Source: Actinacidiphila paucisporea (lineage in GTDB: Bacteria; Actinomycetota; Actinomycetes; Streptomycetales; Streptomycetaceae). Taken from it: 64,000 bases of DNA. The notes beneath the pieces were generated by a model. The model was not told where the DNA came from and ran no database searches. It saw nothing but the letters and a program-made list of their open reading frames with translations. Position 1 is the stretch's first letter; every line of letters starts with the position of its first letter. The DNA lies in contig NZ_FRBI01000019.1 of NCBI RefSeq assembly GCF_900142575.1, positions 62,001-126,000 on the forward strand, given 5' to 3'. This document shows positions 52,005 through 60,602 of the stretch, one piece after another. The translations under genes and the position numbers were made by a program.

Positions 52005-52450
52005 CGTGCCACCACGGAGGGGGCGTAGCTCCGCAGCCTGGCCAGGAACATGTCCCAGCCGCGCTCGTGGTCGCGGAAGGTCTCCTCCAGCACGGCGGCC
52101 TCCCAGCCCTTCTCGCGCCAGCCGCTCTCGGTCAGGCGCAGGATCGTGCCGTCGCCGGAGGGCTCTAGCTCGAAGGTGATCAGGAGGGAGTTGCCCGCGC
52201 CGGGCAGTTGACCGTCGGAGGCGATCCAGCGGAAGGCGCACCTACGCGGCGGATCGACCTCGACCACCGATATCCGCTCGACCGCGGCACGGTCGCCCCA
52301 CACCAGTTCGCCGACCGCGCCCGGCGCGGTCTCGAACGACGCGTCGTCGGACCACCACATCCTGAGGTGCTCCGGACGGCTCACCACGTCGAACACGATC
52401 TCCGGCGCCGCGTCGACGCGGATCTCGCGCACCAGCTCTCCGAACTCCAC
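52001..52450 (-). CDS. AHSA1/SRPBCC domain protein
   Basis: 149 residues: 'ELVREIRVDAAPEIVFDVVSRPEHLRMWWSDDASFE' near the start, 'LLITFELEPSGDGTILRLTESGWR' and 'AVLEETFRDHERGWDMFLARLRSY' at the end, the AHSA1 (activator of Hsp90-like) START fold. I chose the GTG at 52450 because GGGAGG lies 6 bases upstream; an in-frame ATG at 52474 is the alternative. Coupled to the ArsR gene by overlap. Function unknown. Confidence 0.88.
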   Translation of the reverse strand: MEFGELVREIRVDAAPEIVFDVVSRPEHLRMWWSDDASFETAPGAVGELVWGDRAAVERISVVEVDPPRRCAFRWIASDGQLPGAGNSLLITFELEPSGDGTILRLTESGWREKGWEAAVLEETFRDHERGWDMFLARLRSYAPSVVAR

Positions 52451-52586
52451 CACGGACCTCCCATAGGCAACCATCGGTTGCGCATCACGATAACTCCGTG
52501 CTCGGTGACCCGCAACCTTTGATTGCGCAAAGCCCGCCGGGCGAACCGGTCGGCATGAGGACACCTGTCACGGGCACACGCCACGC

Positions 52587-52934
52587 GTGACCACTGAATC
52601 CATGCCGCACCGCGAGTCCGCGCAGACGGCCGTCCCCGTCATAGCGCCGTACGGAGACCTTGACGTGGACAACCTGGAGCCTCTCGCCGCCCGGCTGAAG
52701 GCGGCCGCCGCGACGTCGCCGGCCGTCGTCCTGGACGCACGTGCCATCACCTTCGGGGATTCGAGCTTCCTGCGCGTGCTGATAACCGTGCACCGGCTCA
52801 CCGAACTGCGGATCGCCGCCCCGCGCCCCGCCCTGCAAAAGCTCCTCGAACTAGTCGGTGTGGACCGGCTGTTCCCGATCTACCCGTCCGTGGAATCCGC
52901 CCGGTCGGCGCCCGCGCCGGCTGCCGGGCGGTGA
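52587..52934 (+). CDS. STAS-domain anti-sigma factor antagonist
   Basis: 115 residues with the STAS fold: 'VIAPYGDLDVDNLEPLAARLKAAAATSPAVVLDARAITFGDSSFLRVLITVHR', carrying the phosphorylatable Ser pair in GDSSFL (~57-60), then 'LQKLLELVGVDRLFPIYPSVESA'. It would bind an anti-sigma kinase when unphosphorylated and free a SigB-like factor. No partner kinase is adjacent. The start is a GTG at 52587 without a clear ribosome site; ATG 52602 is possible. Confidence 0.88.
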   Translation: MTTESMPHRESAQTAVPVIAPYGDLDVDNLEPLAARLKAAAATSPAVVLDARAITFGDSSFLRVLITVHRLTELRIAAPRPALQKLLELVGVDRLFPIYPSVESARSAPAPAAGR

Positions 52935-52961
52935 GCCCGTGAGCCCGTAGCCCGGTTCGCC

Positions 52962-54230
52962 TCAGGAACGGCGGCGCAGGCCGTAGACGGCCGCCCCGGC
53001 CCCGATCACCGCGGCGCCCGCCAGCACGGAGGCAAGCGGCAGGGCGAAGGCGAGTGCCAGGCAGCCCGCGGCGCCGGCGATCGGTACGACGCGGGGCGGG
53101 CGGCCCTCCTCGGGGGTGAGGGTCCGGGCGGCGAGGTTGGCGATGGCGTAGTAGGCCAGGACGCCGAAGGAGGAGAAGCCGATCGCGCCGCGCACGTCCG
53201 TGGTCGCGGCCAGGACGGCGACCACCGCCGCGACAGCGACTTCCGCGCGGTGCGGGACGTTGAAGCGGGGGTGCACGGCGGCCAGCGCGTGCGGCAGGTG
53301 CCGGTCGCGGGCCATGGCCAGAGTGGTGCGCGACACTCCCAGGATCAGCGCGAGCAGCGAGCCGAGGGCCGCGACGGCGGCTCCCGCCCGTACGACCGGC
53401 GCCAGGCCCGGTACGCCGGCAGCGCGGACCGCGTCGACCAGCGGGGCGGGAGCGTGGGCGAGGCGGCCGGGGCCCAGGACCAGCAGGGCGGAGACGGCGA
53501 CCGCCGCGTAGACGGCCAGGGTGATGCCCAGCGCCAGCGGGATCGCGAGGGGAATGGTTCTGCGGGGGTCGCGGACCTCCTCGCCGAGGGTCGCGACGCG
53601 GGCGTATCCGGCGAAGGCGAAGAAGAGCAGCCCTGCCGCCCGGAGGACCCCGCCCGCCGTGGCGTCCGTGCCGATGTCCAGCCGGGCCGCCTCGGTGGAA
53701 GGCGAGGTGAGGCAGGCGGTGACCACGGCGGCGAGCACCGCCAGGACGACCGCGACGATTCCGCGTGTCAGAAGCGCGGACCTCCGCACCCCGGCGTAAT
53801 TCACCGCGGTCAGCGCCACCACCGCGGCCACCGCGACCGCATGGGCCTGATCGGGGAGGACGTACGTGCCGACGGTCAGGGCCATCGCGGCGCACGAGGC
53901 GGTCTTGCCGACGACGAAGCCCCACCCGGCCAGGTATCCCCAGAAGTCCCCGAGCCTCTCGCGGCCGTAGACGTACGTGCCGCCCGACTGCGGATAGCGT
54001 GCGGCCAGCCGTGCGGAGGAGGTGGCGTTGCAGTAGGCCACCACGGCCGCGAGCGCCAGCCCCGGCAGCAGCCCGGACCCGGCCGCCGAGGCGGCGGGGG
54101 CGAGTGCGGCGAAGATCCCGGCGCCGATCATCGAGCCGAGGCCGATCAGGACGGCGTCGGACACCCCGAGGCGCCGCGTCAGTTCCCCGCTGCCGCTGCC
54201 GCTGCCGTTGCCGGCCGACGACGTGTCCAT
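52962..54230 (-). CDS. APC-family amino acid permease
   Basis: 422 residues with about twelve membrane helices. 'LTRRLGVSDAVLIGLGSMIGAGIFAALAPA' (~17-46) holds the unwound helix-1 G-S-M-I-G-A-G-I substrate motif. 'ARYPQSGGTYVYGRERLGDFWGYLAGW' and 'LLFFAFAGYARVATLGEEVRDPRRTIPLAI' are classic APC motifs. It imports an amino acid or polyamine with H+. A Ser/Gly-rich N-terminal tail precedes helix 1. Convergent with STAS and divergent from the HTH-PPOX gene. Confidence 0.92.
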   Translation of the reverse strand: MDTSSAGNGSGSGSGELTRRLGVSDAVLIGLGSMIGAGIFAALAPAASAAGSGLLPGLALAAVVAYCNATSSARLAARYPQSGGTYVYGRERLGDFWGYLAGWGFVVGKTASCAAMALTVGTYVLPDQAHAVAVAAVVALTAVNYAGVRRSALLTRGIVAVVLAVLAAVVTACLTSPSTEAARLDIGTDATAGGVLRAAGLLFFAFAGYARVATLGEEVRDPRRTIPLAIPLALGITLAVYAAVAVSALLVLGPGRLAHAPAPLVDAVRAAGVPGLAPVVRAGAAVAALGSLLALILGVSRTTLAMARDRHLPHALAAVHPRFNVPHRAEVAVAAVVAVLAATTDVRGAIGFSSFGVLAYYAIANLAARTLTPEEGRPPRVVPIAGAAGCLALAFALPLASVLAGAAVIGAGAAVYGLRRRS

Positions 54231-54443
54231 CGCTCACTCCCCAGTGCCGCGGCCGTTCCGAGGGCGGAGACGGATCCGGTATCGGGGCACCTTAGAGGAG
54301 CGAGATGTACGGAGGGGGACGCGGGGACACGGCCGTGCGCGGTCCCTGCGGATGGTCTCCACTGCCGCGGGAGCTCCCCGGATGGCGTAAGGCGGCCAGG
54401 AGGGTGAAGCTGGTAGGTAGGCCGGACAGGAGGGTGGTCCGCT

Positions 54444-55112
54444 GTGGACGCTAAGCCGGAATCCGCTGAGCAGGGCATCGAGCCGAGGGTTCTGGCCCGG
54501 CGAATCGGCGAACGGCGCAGACAGCTCGGCGTGGGCGAGATGGACCTGGCGACGCGGGTGGGCATGGCTCCCCGCTATCTGCAGCACGTGCTCGACGCCG
54601 GGCCGGACTTCGACCGCGGCGGTTACGTCCGTATCGCGGCGGCCCTCGACATGACCTACGAGGAGCTGCTGGAGGGGCGCGTCGACCTGCCTCCCGACCA
54701 GGAGGATCCCGCCGACCGTCCGGTCCTGGTGCGGCTCACCGAATCCGAGTGCTGGGACAGTCTCGGTACGCACGGGCTGGGCCGGGTCGCCCTCCCCGTC
54801 GCCCCGGCCCCTGCCGTGGTCCCGGTCAACTATGCCGTCGACGCCCATACGATCGCCTACCGGACGGCGCCGGGCACCACGGCGGACCCGCCGCAGGACG
54901 TCGCGATGTCCTTCCAGGCCGACTGGTTCGATGAGCAGCTCCGCCAGGGGTGGAGCGTGCTGATCACCGGCAGCCCCGAGCACGTCGGGGATCCGGAGGC
55001 GGCCGGACGGCTCGCGGAGCTGGCCACCGAACCGTGGACGGGCCGGGACGCCCCCCTGTGGATACGCCTCCGGCCCGGCAAGGTCACGGGCCGCCGCGTG
55101 ACCACCATCTGA
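54444..55112 (+). CDS. helix-turn-helix / PPOX (flavin-binding split-barrel) fusion protein
   Basis: 222 residues. Residues ~12-78 are an XRE-type HTH (LARRIGERRRQLGVGEMDLATRVGMAPRYLQHVLD...MTYEELLEG). Residues ~90-215 are a pyridoxamine-5'-phosphate-oxidase-like barrel (SLGTHGLGRVALPVAPAPAVVPVNYAVDAHTIAYRTAPGT...WSVLITG). Such fusions are common in Streptomyces, with flavin/F420 or heme binding suspected. The GTG start has AGGAGG ~10 bases upstream. The next gene on the same strand is a PRTase-hydrolase fusion, 271 bases away. Confidence 0.88.
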   Translation: MDAKPESAEQGIEPRVLARRIGERRRQLGVGEMDLATRVGMAPRYLQHVLDAGPDFDRGGYVRIAAALDMTYEELLEGRVDLPPDQEDPADRPVLVRLTESECWDSLGTHGLGRVALPVAPAPAVVPVNYAVDAHTIAYRTAPGTTADPPQDVAMSFQADWFDEQLRQGWSVLITGSPEHVGDPEAAGRLAELATEPWTGRDAPLWIRLRPGKVTGRRVTTI

Positions 55113-55383
55113 AGTCCGGGCACCCTCCGAGGCGGACACCTGCCGGCCGGCCCGGCGGTCACCGGAGGGACCCGTCGTCCTCGGCGACCCGCCGCCGGCT
55201 GTGACGCCCGGTCGGAGGTCGCCGCCTACCTTCGCGGGTGAGTAGCGTGGAAGGGCGGGGGCACGCCGAGTCTCCTCGGCCGCCTCGTCGCCGGGCGGAC
55301 CCGCATGCCGGCCCCCGCCGCGGTCACGTACCGCCGTGGTGCGGGACCCGTGAGGCACCCGGCCCGAGGGGAGACGAAGAGCC

Positions 55384-56715
55384 GTGTTCCACGATCGCCA
55401 GGACGCCGGCCGGAGACTCGCGGCGCGCTGCGGACACCTGAAAGGCCGGGACGTGGTCGTCCTCGGGCTGCCCCGGGGCGGTGTGCCCGTCGCCGAGGAG
55501 GTGGCGCGCACCCTGCGGGCGCCGCTCGACGTGTGCGTCGTCCGGAAGCTGGGGGTGCCGTACCAACCCGAGCTGGGCATGGGCGCCATCGGCGAGGGCG
55601 ACACCCGGGTGGTCAACGACGAGGTCGTACGAAAGGCGGGGGTCAGCGCGGACGACCTGTACGCCGTCGAGCAGCGGGAGCGCGTGGTGCTGCGGCAGCG
55701 GGCCCACCTCTACCGGGGCGAGCGCCCGCCCATGCCGCTGGCCGGCAGGACCGCGGTCGTGGTCGACGACGGCATCGCGACCGGGTCCACCGCACGGGCG
55801 GCCTGCCGAATCGCCCGGGAGCGAGGCGCGCGCCGGGTCGTCCTCGCGGTGCCCGTGGCCCCCGCCGACTGGACCGACCGGCTGGCCGGCGCCGCCGACC
55901 AGTACATCTGCGTGCAGACGCCGAGCCCCTTCCACGCGATCGGCCTGTTCTACGAGGACTTCACGCAGACCGCCGACGCGGAGGTCACCGCCGACCTGGC
56001 GAGGGCGGCACAGCGCGACAGCGGCGGAGGCGAGCCGGACCCGGACGGGCAGGCACGGCCGCGGGCAGCGGGCAAGGACGTCGGCATCCCGACCTCGAAC
56101 GGCGGCCTCGCAGGTGAGCTGACCGTGCCCGACGGCGCCCGGGGCATCGTGGTCTTCGCCCACGGCAGCGGGAGCAGCCACCGCAGCCCGCGCAACCGCA
56201 GGGTGGCAGCGGCGCTCAACGAAGCCGGCCTGGGAACGCTCCTGTTCGACCTCCTCACCGAGGCCGAGGGCGACGACCGGGCCAACGTCTTCGACACCGA
56301 ACTCCTGGCCGGACGCCTCACCGAGGTCACCGAGTGGCTGGCAGGGCGACCCGAGGCCGAGGACCGGGCCGTGGGCTACTTCGGGGCGAGCACCGGCGCC
56401 GCCGCGGCGCTGTACGCGGCGGCCGACCTCGCGGGCCGCGTCGCCGCGATCGTCTCCCGCGGCGGCCGACCCGACCTCGCGGGTCCTCGACTGTCCGATG
56501 TCCAGGCACCGACCCTGCTGATCGTCGGCGGCCTGGACCACCATGTCCTCGACCTCAACCGGCACGCGCAGCAGCAACTGCGCTGCGAGAACCGGCTCGC
56601 CCTGGTGCCCGGCGCCACCCACCTGTTCGAGGAACCCGGCGCCCTCGCCGAGGTCGGCGCCCTCGCCACCGACTGGTTCGCCCACCACCTGGCCCGGGCC
56701 CCGAGCCAACCCTGA
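55384..56715 (+). CDS. phosphoribosyltransferase - alpha/beta-hydrolase fusion protein
   Basis: 443 residues. The first ~210 form a type I PRTase: 'DVVVLGLPRGGVPVAEEVARTL', 'VVRKLGVPYQPELGMGAIGEG' and the PRPP loop AVVVDDGIATGSTARAA (~121-137). The last ~220 form a dienelactone-hydrolase-like alpha/beta-hydrolase: 'GIVVFAHGSGSS', nucleophile Ser in 'GYFGASTGAAAA', Asp and His in 'GGLDHHVLDLN' and 'GATHLFEEPGAL'. Linked forms occur in actinobacteria near dormancy and stress genes; the substrate is unknown. The start is GTG with GGGAG upstream. Confidence 0.9.
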   Translation: MFHDRQDAGRRLAARCGHLKGRDVVVLGLPRGGVPVAEEVARTLRAPLDVCVVRKLGVPYQPELGMGAIGEGDTRVVNDEVVRKAGVSADDLYAVEQRERVVLRQRAHLYRGERPPMPLAGRTAVVVDDGIATGSTARAACRIARERGARRVVLAVPVAPADWTDRLAGAADQYICVQTPSPFHAIGLFYEDFTQTADAEVTADLARAAQRDSGGGEPDPDGQARPRAAGKDVGIPTSNGGLAGELTVPDGARGIVVFAHGSGSSHRSPRNRRVAAALNEAGLGTLLFDLLTEAEGDDRANVFDTELLAGRLTEVTEWLAGRPEAEDRAVGYFGASTGAAAALYAAADLAGRVAAIVSRGGRPDLAGPRLSDVQAPTLLIVGGLDHHVLDLNRHAQQQLRCENRLALVPGATHLFEEPGALAEVGALATDWFAHHLARAPSQP

Positions 56716-56919
56716 CCCTCGGGCTGATCGCCACGGCCGCGGGCAGGAGTCTCACCCTCGACCTGACGTCGACACCGATGTCGCCCTCCGTCAACGACCT
56801 GGTCGAGCGGCACCGCGGCGCGACCTGGACGTCACTGCACCTCAACGGCCACTGGAGTTCCCCTGGACGGCCGCGGTCAGGACCCCGGGTCCGCCGCGTA
56901 CGCCCTGAGGTGACCCACC

Positions 56920-56950
56920 GCCGGCGGGGGCGCCCCGCGCCCCCGCCGGC
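56920..56950 (+). terminator. hairpin downstream of the PRTase-hydrolase gene
   Basis: A perfect 12-bp stem GCCGGCGGGGGC/GCCCCCGCCGGC with a 7-base loop lies 205 bases after the stop, in a 300-base region (56716-57015) that holds no convincing gene. Confidence 0.6.
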
Positions 56951-57015
56951 CCGCCTGACACGCCGTGACATCCGTGCCGTGGACCGGCGGTGGCGGGCGG
57001 TGCGATCCTTGCCCC

Positions 57016-57261
57016 ATGCCGCCAGGGACACGCAGCCAGGCCGAGCGCGACGAGGCCACCGTCGAGATCGGGTACGCGCTGCTCAGCGGGTGCTTCCTGG
57101 GCGCCGTGGCCTTCGGGGCGCTCGCCGGCCCCGCCCTGGTCTGGCACCTTCCCCCCGCCGTGGACACGTCCCTGGTGTTCGCCGGCTCCGTCGCGGCCGG
57201 CGCCCTCGCGGTGGCCAGGGTCGTGCACGTGCTTCGGCGATACGCCCGGCATGAAGGCTGA
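57016..57261 (+). CDS. small two-helix membrane protein (DUF6332-like)
   Basis: 81 residues: a charged start (GTRSQAERDEATVEIG) followed by two membrane helices (YALLSGCFLGAVAFGALAGP and SLVFAGSVAAGALAVARVV) and a basic tail. It resembles the small Streptomyces proteins grouped as DUF6332, by recollection of pattern only. Function unknown. The longer frame to 56965 lacks a ribosome site. Confidence 0.65.
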   Translation: MPPGTRSQAERDEATVEIGYALLSGCFLGAVAFGALAGPALVWHLPPAVDTSLVFAGSVAAGALAVARVVHVLRRYARHEG

Positions 57262-57295
57262 CGGCTTACGGGCCGACGGCCCACCCGCCGACGGC

Positions 57296-57889
57296 TCAGG
57301 CCCCGGCGCCGAAGCGCAGGCCGTCGACGAGCAGGGCGATCATCCGCTGCGTGTGGCCGCTGTCGTCGTCCGCCGCGGGCACGGCGAGGTTGCCGATGGC
57401 GCGCAGCAGGTCCCACGGGTCGGCGTCGGAGCGGATGGCGCCGGCCTTGGCCGCGCTGTCCAGGAGGGCCGAGAGCGCGGGCTCGAAGTGCTGCTGGAAA
57501 TAGCCGGGCAGGCTGTCGTAGGTGGTGTCGCCGGAGTGCAGGGCCGCGCTGAGGCCGCGTTTGGTGGCGATGAAACCGGCGAAGCGCTGGAGCCACCGGG
57601 TGAGCGCTTCGAGCGGGTCGTACCGCGCGGCCAGGGTGGGTGCGGCGGCCGCGCAGGCGTCGACCTCGTGGCGGAAGACGGCGGCGATCAGGTCGGAGCG
57701 CTGCGGGAAGTGGCGGTAGAGGGTGCCCGCGCCGACTCCCGCCTTCGCGGTGATCTGCCGCACGGGGGCGTCCACGCCGTCCTCGGCGAAGACCTCGGCG
57801 GCCGCGGTCAGCAGGGCGTCGATGCTGCGCTGCGCGTCGGCGCGCACGCCCTGGCGGGGCTGCCCGGCGAGGGTCGGTTCGTCGCCCAC
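57296..57889 (-). CDS. TetR-family regulator of the aldo/keto reductase gene
   Basis: 197 residues: 'RSIDALLTAAAEVFAEDGVDAPVRQITAKAGVGAGTLYRHFPQRSDLIAAVF' (~20-72) is the TetR HTH; the C-terminal domain belongs to the common SbtR/'TetR_C_33' style. It is divergent from the aldo/keto reductase with two identical 13-bp palindromes between, so autoregulation and repression of the reductase are likely. Confidence 0.92.
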   Translation of the reverse strand: MGDEPTLAGQPRQGVRADAQRSIDALLTAAAEVFAEDGVDAPVRQITAKAGVGAGTLYRHFPQRSDLIAAVFRHEVDACAAAAPTLAARYDPLEALTRWLQRFAGFIATKRGLSAALHSGDTTYDSLPGYFQQHFEPALSALLDSAAKAGAIRSDADPWDLLRAIGNLAVPAADDDSGHTQRMIALLVDGLRFGAGA

Positions 57890-57910
57890 GGGTCGTCCTC
57901 CTTGCTATCC

Positions 57911-57949
57911 GGAACGTTGTTCCGTATCGTGTGAGTGGAACGTTGTTCC
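57911..57949. promoter_or_regulatory. tandem TetR operators GGAAC-GTT-GTTCC
   Basis: The palindrome GGAACGTTGTTCC occurs at 57911-57923 and 57937-57949, 26 bp apart (about 2.5 helical turns), in the gap between the TetR and aldo/keto reductase genes. Arms are perfect in both copies. Confidence 0.85.
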
Positions 57950-58002
57950 GCTTACCTGAGCGTACCGCGGGGCGGCGGACATCCCAACCTCTGAGGAGCA
58001 CT

Positions 58003-59028
58003 GTGAAGTACCGCAGCCTGGGCCGGACCGGCATCAAGGTCAGCCCCTACTGCCTGGGCGCCATGATGTTCGGCGCCATCGGCAACCCCGACCACGACGA
58101 CTGCGTCCGGATCATCCACCGGGCACTGGACGCGGGCATCAACTTCGTCGACACCGCCGACGCCTACGCGCGCGGCGAGTCCGAGGAGATCGTCGGCAAG
58201 GCACTCAAGGGCCGCCGCGACGACGTCGTCCTGGCGACCAAGGCCCATCTGCCCATGGGCGACGACCCCAACCAGCGCGGGAACTCGCGGCGCTGGCTGG
58301 TGCGCGCGCTGGACGACTCGCTGCGCCGGCTGGGCACCGACCACGTCGACCTCTTCCAGGTGCACCGGCCCGCGCCCGACACCGACGTGGAGGAGACCCT
58401 CGGCGCCCTCACCGACCTGGTGCGCGCCGGCAAGGTACGGGCCTTCGGCTCCTCGACCTTCCTCGCCTCCGACATCGTCGAGGCCCAGTGGGTGGCCGAG
58501 CGGCGCGGCCTGTACCGCTTCCGCACCGAGCAGCCGCCGTACTCGATCCTGGACCGCGCCGTGGAACGCGAGGTGCTGCCGGTCGCCGAGCGCTACGGGA
58601 TGGGCACCCTGGTCTGGAGCCCGCTGGCCGGCGGCCTGCTCACCGGCCGCTACCGCAAGGGACAGGCGCCCGACACCCACCGGGCCGGGTTCGGCTTCGC
58701 CCACATGCGCGACGAGCGGCGGCTGGACGCCGTCGAGCAGCTCATTCCCGTCGCCGAGGACGCTGGGCTGCCGCTGACACACCTGGCCATGGCCTTCGCG
58801 ATCGCCCACCCCGCGGTCACCTCCGCGATCATCGGCCCGCGCACCATGGACCACCTGGACGACCTCCTCGCCAGTGCCGGGACCACCCTGTCCGACGACG
58901 TCCTCGACCGTATCGACGCGATCGTGCCCCCGGGCAGCGACGCCGGCGTCCTGGACATGGGCTACACCTCACCGGGCCTCACCCAGCAGGCGCTGCGCCG
59001 CCCGCAGGCCGAGCGCTCCGCCGCCTGA
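58003..59028 (+). CDS. aldo/keto reductase
   Basis: 341 residues of the AKR TIM-barrel family: 'MKYRSLGRTGIKVSPYCLGAMMFG' start, catalytic Asp/Tyr in 'GINFVDTADAYARGESEEIVGKAL' (~42-65), Lys in 'VVLATKAHL' and His in 'DLFQVHRPAPDTD'. 'EQPPYSILDRAVEREVLPVAERYGMG' and 'SAIIGPRTMDHLDDLL' bind NADPH. It reduces a carbonyl compound. It starts with GTG, GAGGAG 4 bases upstream. The leader contains two TetR operators, so it is probably induced by its substrate through the divergent repressor. Confidence 0.95.
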   Translation: MKYRSLGRTGIKVSPYCLGAMMFGAIGNPDHDDCVRIIHRALDAGINFVDTADAYARGESEEIVGKALKGRRDDVVLATKAHLPMGDDPNQRGNSRRWLVRALDDSLRRLGTDHVDLFQVHRPAPDTDVEETLGALTDLVRAGKVRAFGSSTFLASDIVEAQWVAERRGLYRFRTEQPPYSILDRAVEREVLPVAERYGMGTLVWSPLAGGLLTGRYRKGQAPDTHRAGFGFAHMRDERRLDAVEQLIPVAEDAGLPLTHLAMAFAIAHPAVTSAIIGPRTMDHLDDLLASAGTTLSDDVLDRIDAIVPPGSDAGVLDMGYTSPGLTQQALRRPQAERSAA

Positions 59029-59366
59029 CCGGGCGGCCGGCGCCAGGCGCAGGCCGAGGAGCCGCGGGGTGCGTCGTCGAGGGAGACCAGGTCGAGCTGC
59101 CGGCGGCGTGCGACCGCGACGGCGGCGCCCGCGGCGAGCACCACGGCGACCGGCAGCACGTCGGCCGGCGTCCGCCCGTAGCCGTCGACCGTGAGCGTGC
59201 CGCTGCGGGCACGCTGCAGCCGGGCGAGCGTACGCAGCAATGTCGACTTCCCGCTGCCGTTCGGACCCACGAGCGCGGTCACCTCGGCGGGCCGGATCGC
59301 GACAGCGCCGTCGCGCACGACATCGGTGTGGCCGTAGGCGACCGTCATTCCTGCGGCCGACAGCCC
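59029..59366 (-). pseudogene. chimeric remnant of a siderophore-type ABC transporter
   Basis: One open frame joins the first ~55 residues of an ABC ATPase (LSAAGMTVAYGHTDVV, Walker A VGPNGSGKSTLLRTLARL) directly to a FecCD-permease-like internal piece (ADVLPVAVVLAAGAAVAVARRRQLDLVSL) and then degenerates. No signature or Walker B motif and no full permease are present. A deletion must have removed the ATPase 3' part and the permease 5' part. The remnant abuts the aldo/keto reductase stop. Confidence 0.7.
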
Positions 59367-59560
59367 GTGCTTGTCTCCGTGTCGCGCAGGGGTCGGCGCG
59401 GAAGGCGTACAACCCGCCGGAGGCGTACGGACGCCGTCGTCCCCGCTGCTCGAACCAACGCGCTGAGCAGGCGGGCGGTTGCCGCGGTCGCGGTGCCGGC
59501 GGGGGCGCAGGGCGTACGCGGCCGGTGACCTCGCCACCGGACCTGGCAGGATCGGACGCC

Positions 59561-60382
59561 ATGACGTCCGACCGCTGGAGCACGCACGCGATCACCGTGG
59601 GACCCGCCGGCGTGACCAAGCGCTTCCGCGCCACGGACCACGATCGCTGCGCACGCGAATGGCGTGCACTGCGGCTGCTGTCGCGCTACGCCCCCGGGCT
59701 GGCCCCCGAGCCACTCCGGGCCGACCTGGCCGCGCGCGAGCCCACCGTGGTGATGTCCGGACTGGCCGGTGCGCCGCTGCGCGGAGCGCCGCTCACCGCC
59801 GGCCAGGTCGAGGCGCTGGCGGCGGCGGTCGCGGCGGTGCACGGATCCCTGCCGCCCGACGTCCTGGCGTCCCTGCCGCCCCGCCCCGGCCGGCCGGAGG
59901 AGCTGTCCGGCCTCGTCCGTTCGTGGTATCCCCGCGCCCGCCCGCAGGCCGGTGACCAGGTGGGCCGTGCCATGGACGACGGCATGGACTGGCTGTCCGG
60001 CTCCGTCCCGGAAACCGGCGGACCGCCGGATGTCCCCTGGGTCTTCGGACCCGGGGACGGCAACCTCGCGAACTACCTGTGGGACGGCTCCCGCGTCCAG
60101 GTCGTCGACTTCGAGGACTCCGGCCGCAGCGACCGCGCCTTCGAACTGGCCGAGATCACCGAACACGCGGCCGCCTGGGTGGAAGTCCCACTGGACGTCC
60201 CGCGCTTCCTGCGGCACTGCGACCTCACGCCCGCCGAGTCCGTACGCCTGCCGCACTGCCGCCGGCTGCTCGCCCTGGTCTGGCTCTTCCTGCTCAGCTT
60301 CGACGCCGCCACCGGCGCGCCCAGGAACCCGCCGGGCACCGCGGAACGCCAGGCCGGCCGGCTGCGGGACCTGCTCGGCTGA
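59561..60382 (+). CDS. aminoglycoside phosphotransferase (APH)-family kinase
   Basis: 273 residues: 'VTKRFRATDHDRCAREWRALRLLSRYAPGLAPEPL' (nucleotide-binding lobe, ATP-Lys in TKRF), 'FGPGDGNLANYLWDGSRVQVVDFEDSGRSDRAFELAEITEH' with the catalytic GD-N and the metal D-F-E in place of D-W-E. APH-fold kinases phosphorylate antibiotics, choline or sugars; the D-F-E variation and genome context leave the substrate open. ATG 59561 is the first start near the homology. Confidence 0.88.
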   Translation: MTSDRWSTHAITVGPAGVTKRFRATDHDRCAREWRALRLLSRYAPGLAPEPLRADLAAREPTVVMSGLAGAPLRGAPLTAGQVEALAAAVAAVHGSLPPDVLASLPPRPGRPEELSGLVRSWYPRARPQAGDQVGRAMDDGMDWLSGSVPETGGPPDVPWVFGPGDGNLANYLWDGSRVQVVDFEDSGRSDRAFELAEITEHAAAWVEVPLDVPRFLRHCDLTPAESVRLPHCRRLLALVWLFLLSFDAATGAPRNPPGTAERQAGRLRDLLG

Positions 60383-60602
60383 GCGGTCACCGGCGTCGGA
60401 AGCCGGCCCGGTGCGCTGCCGGACGCGCGAAGACCGGAGTTCCCCTGTAAGCGGGTTTTGCGCAGTCAATACGCCCTGGCCGCAGGGAAGTTGGGGAGGG
60501 CTCCGGACGGATGGGCCTGCGGCGGGGCCTATGATGGCGGTGAAGATACCGGTGGTCACCGGGGGATGGCCCCGGGTCTGAGTGGGCGGCGGGGTTGCGG
60601 AC

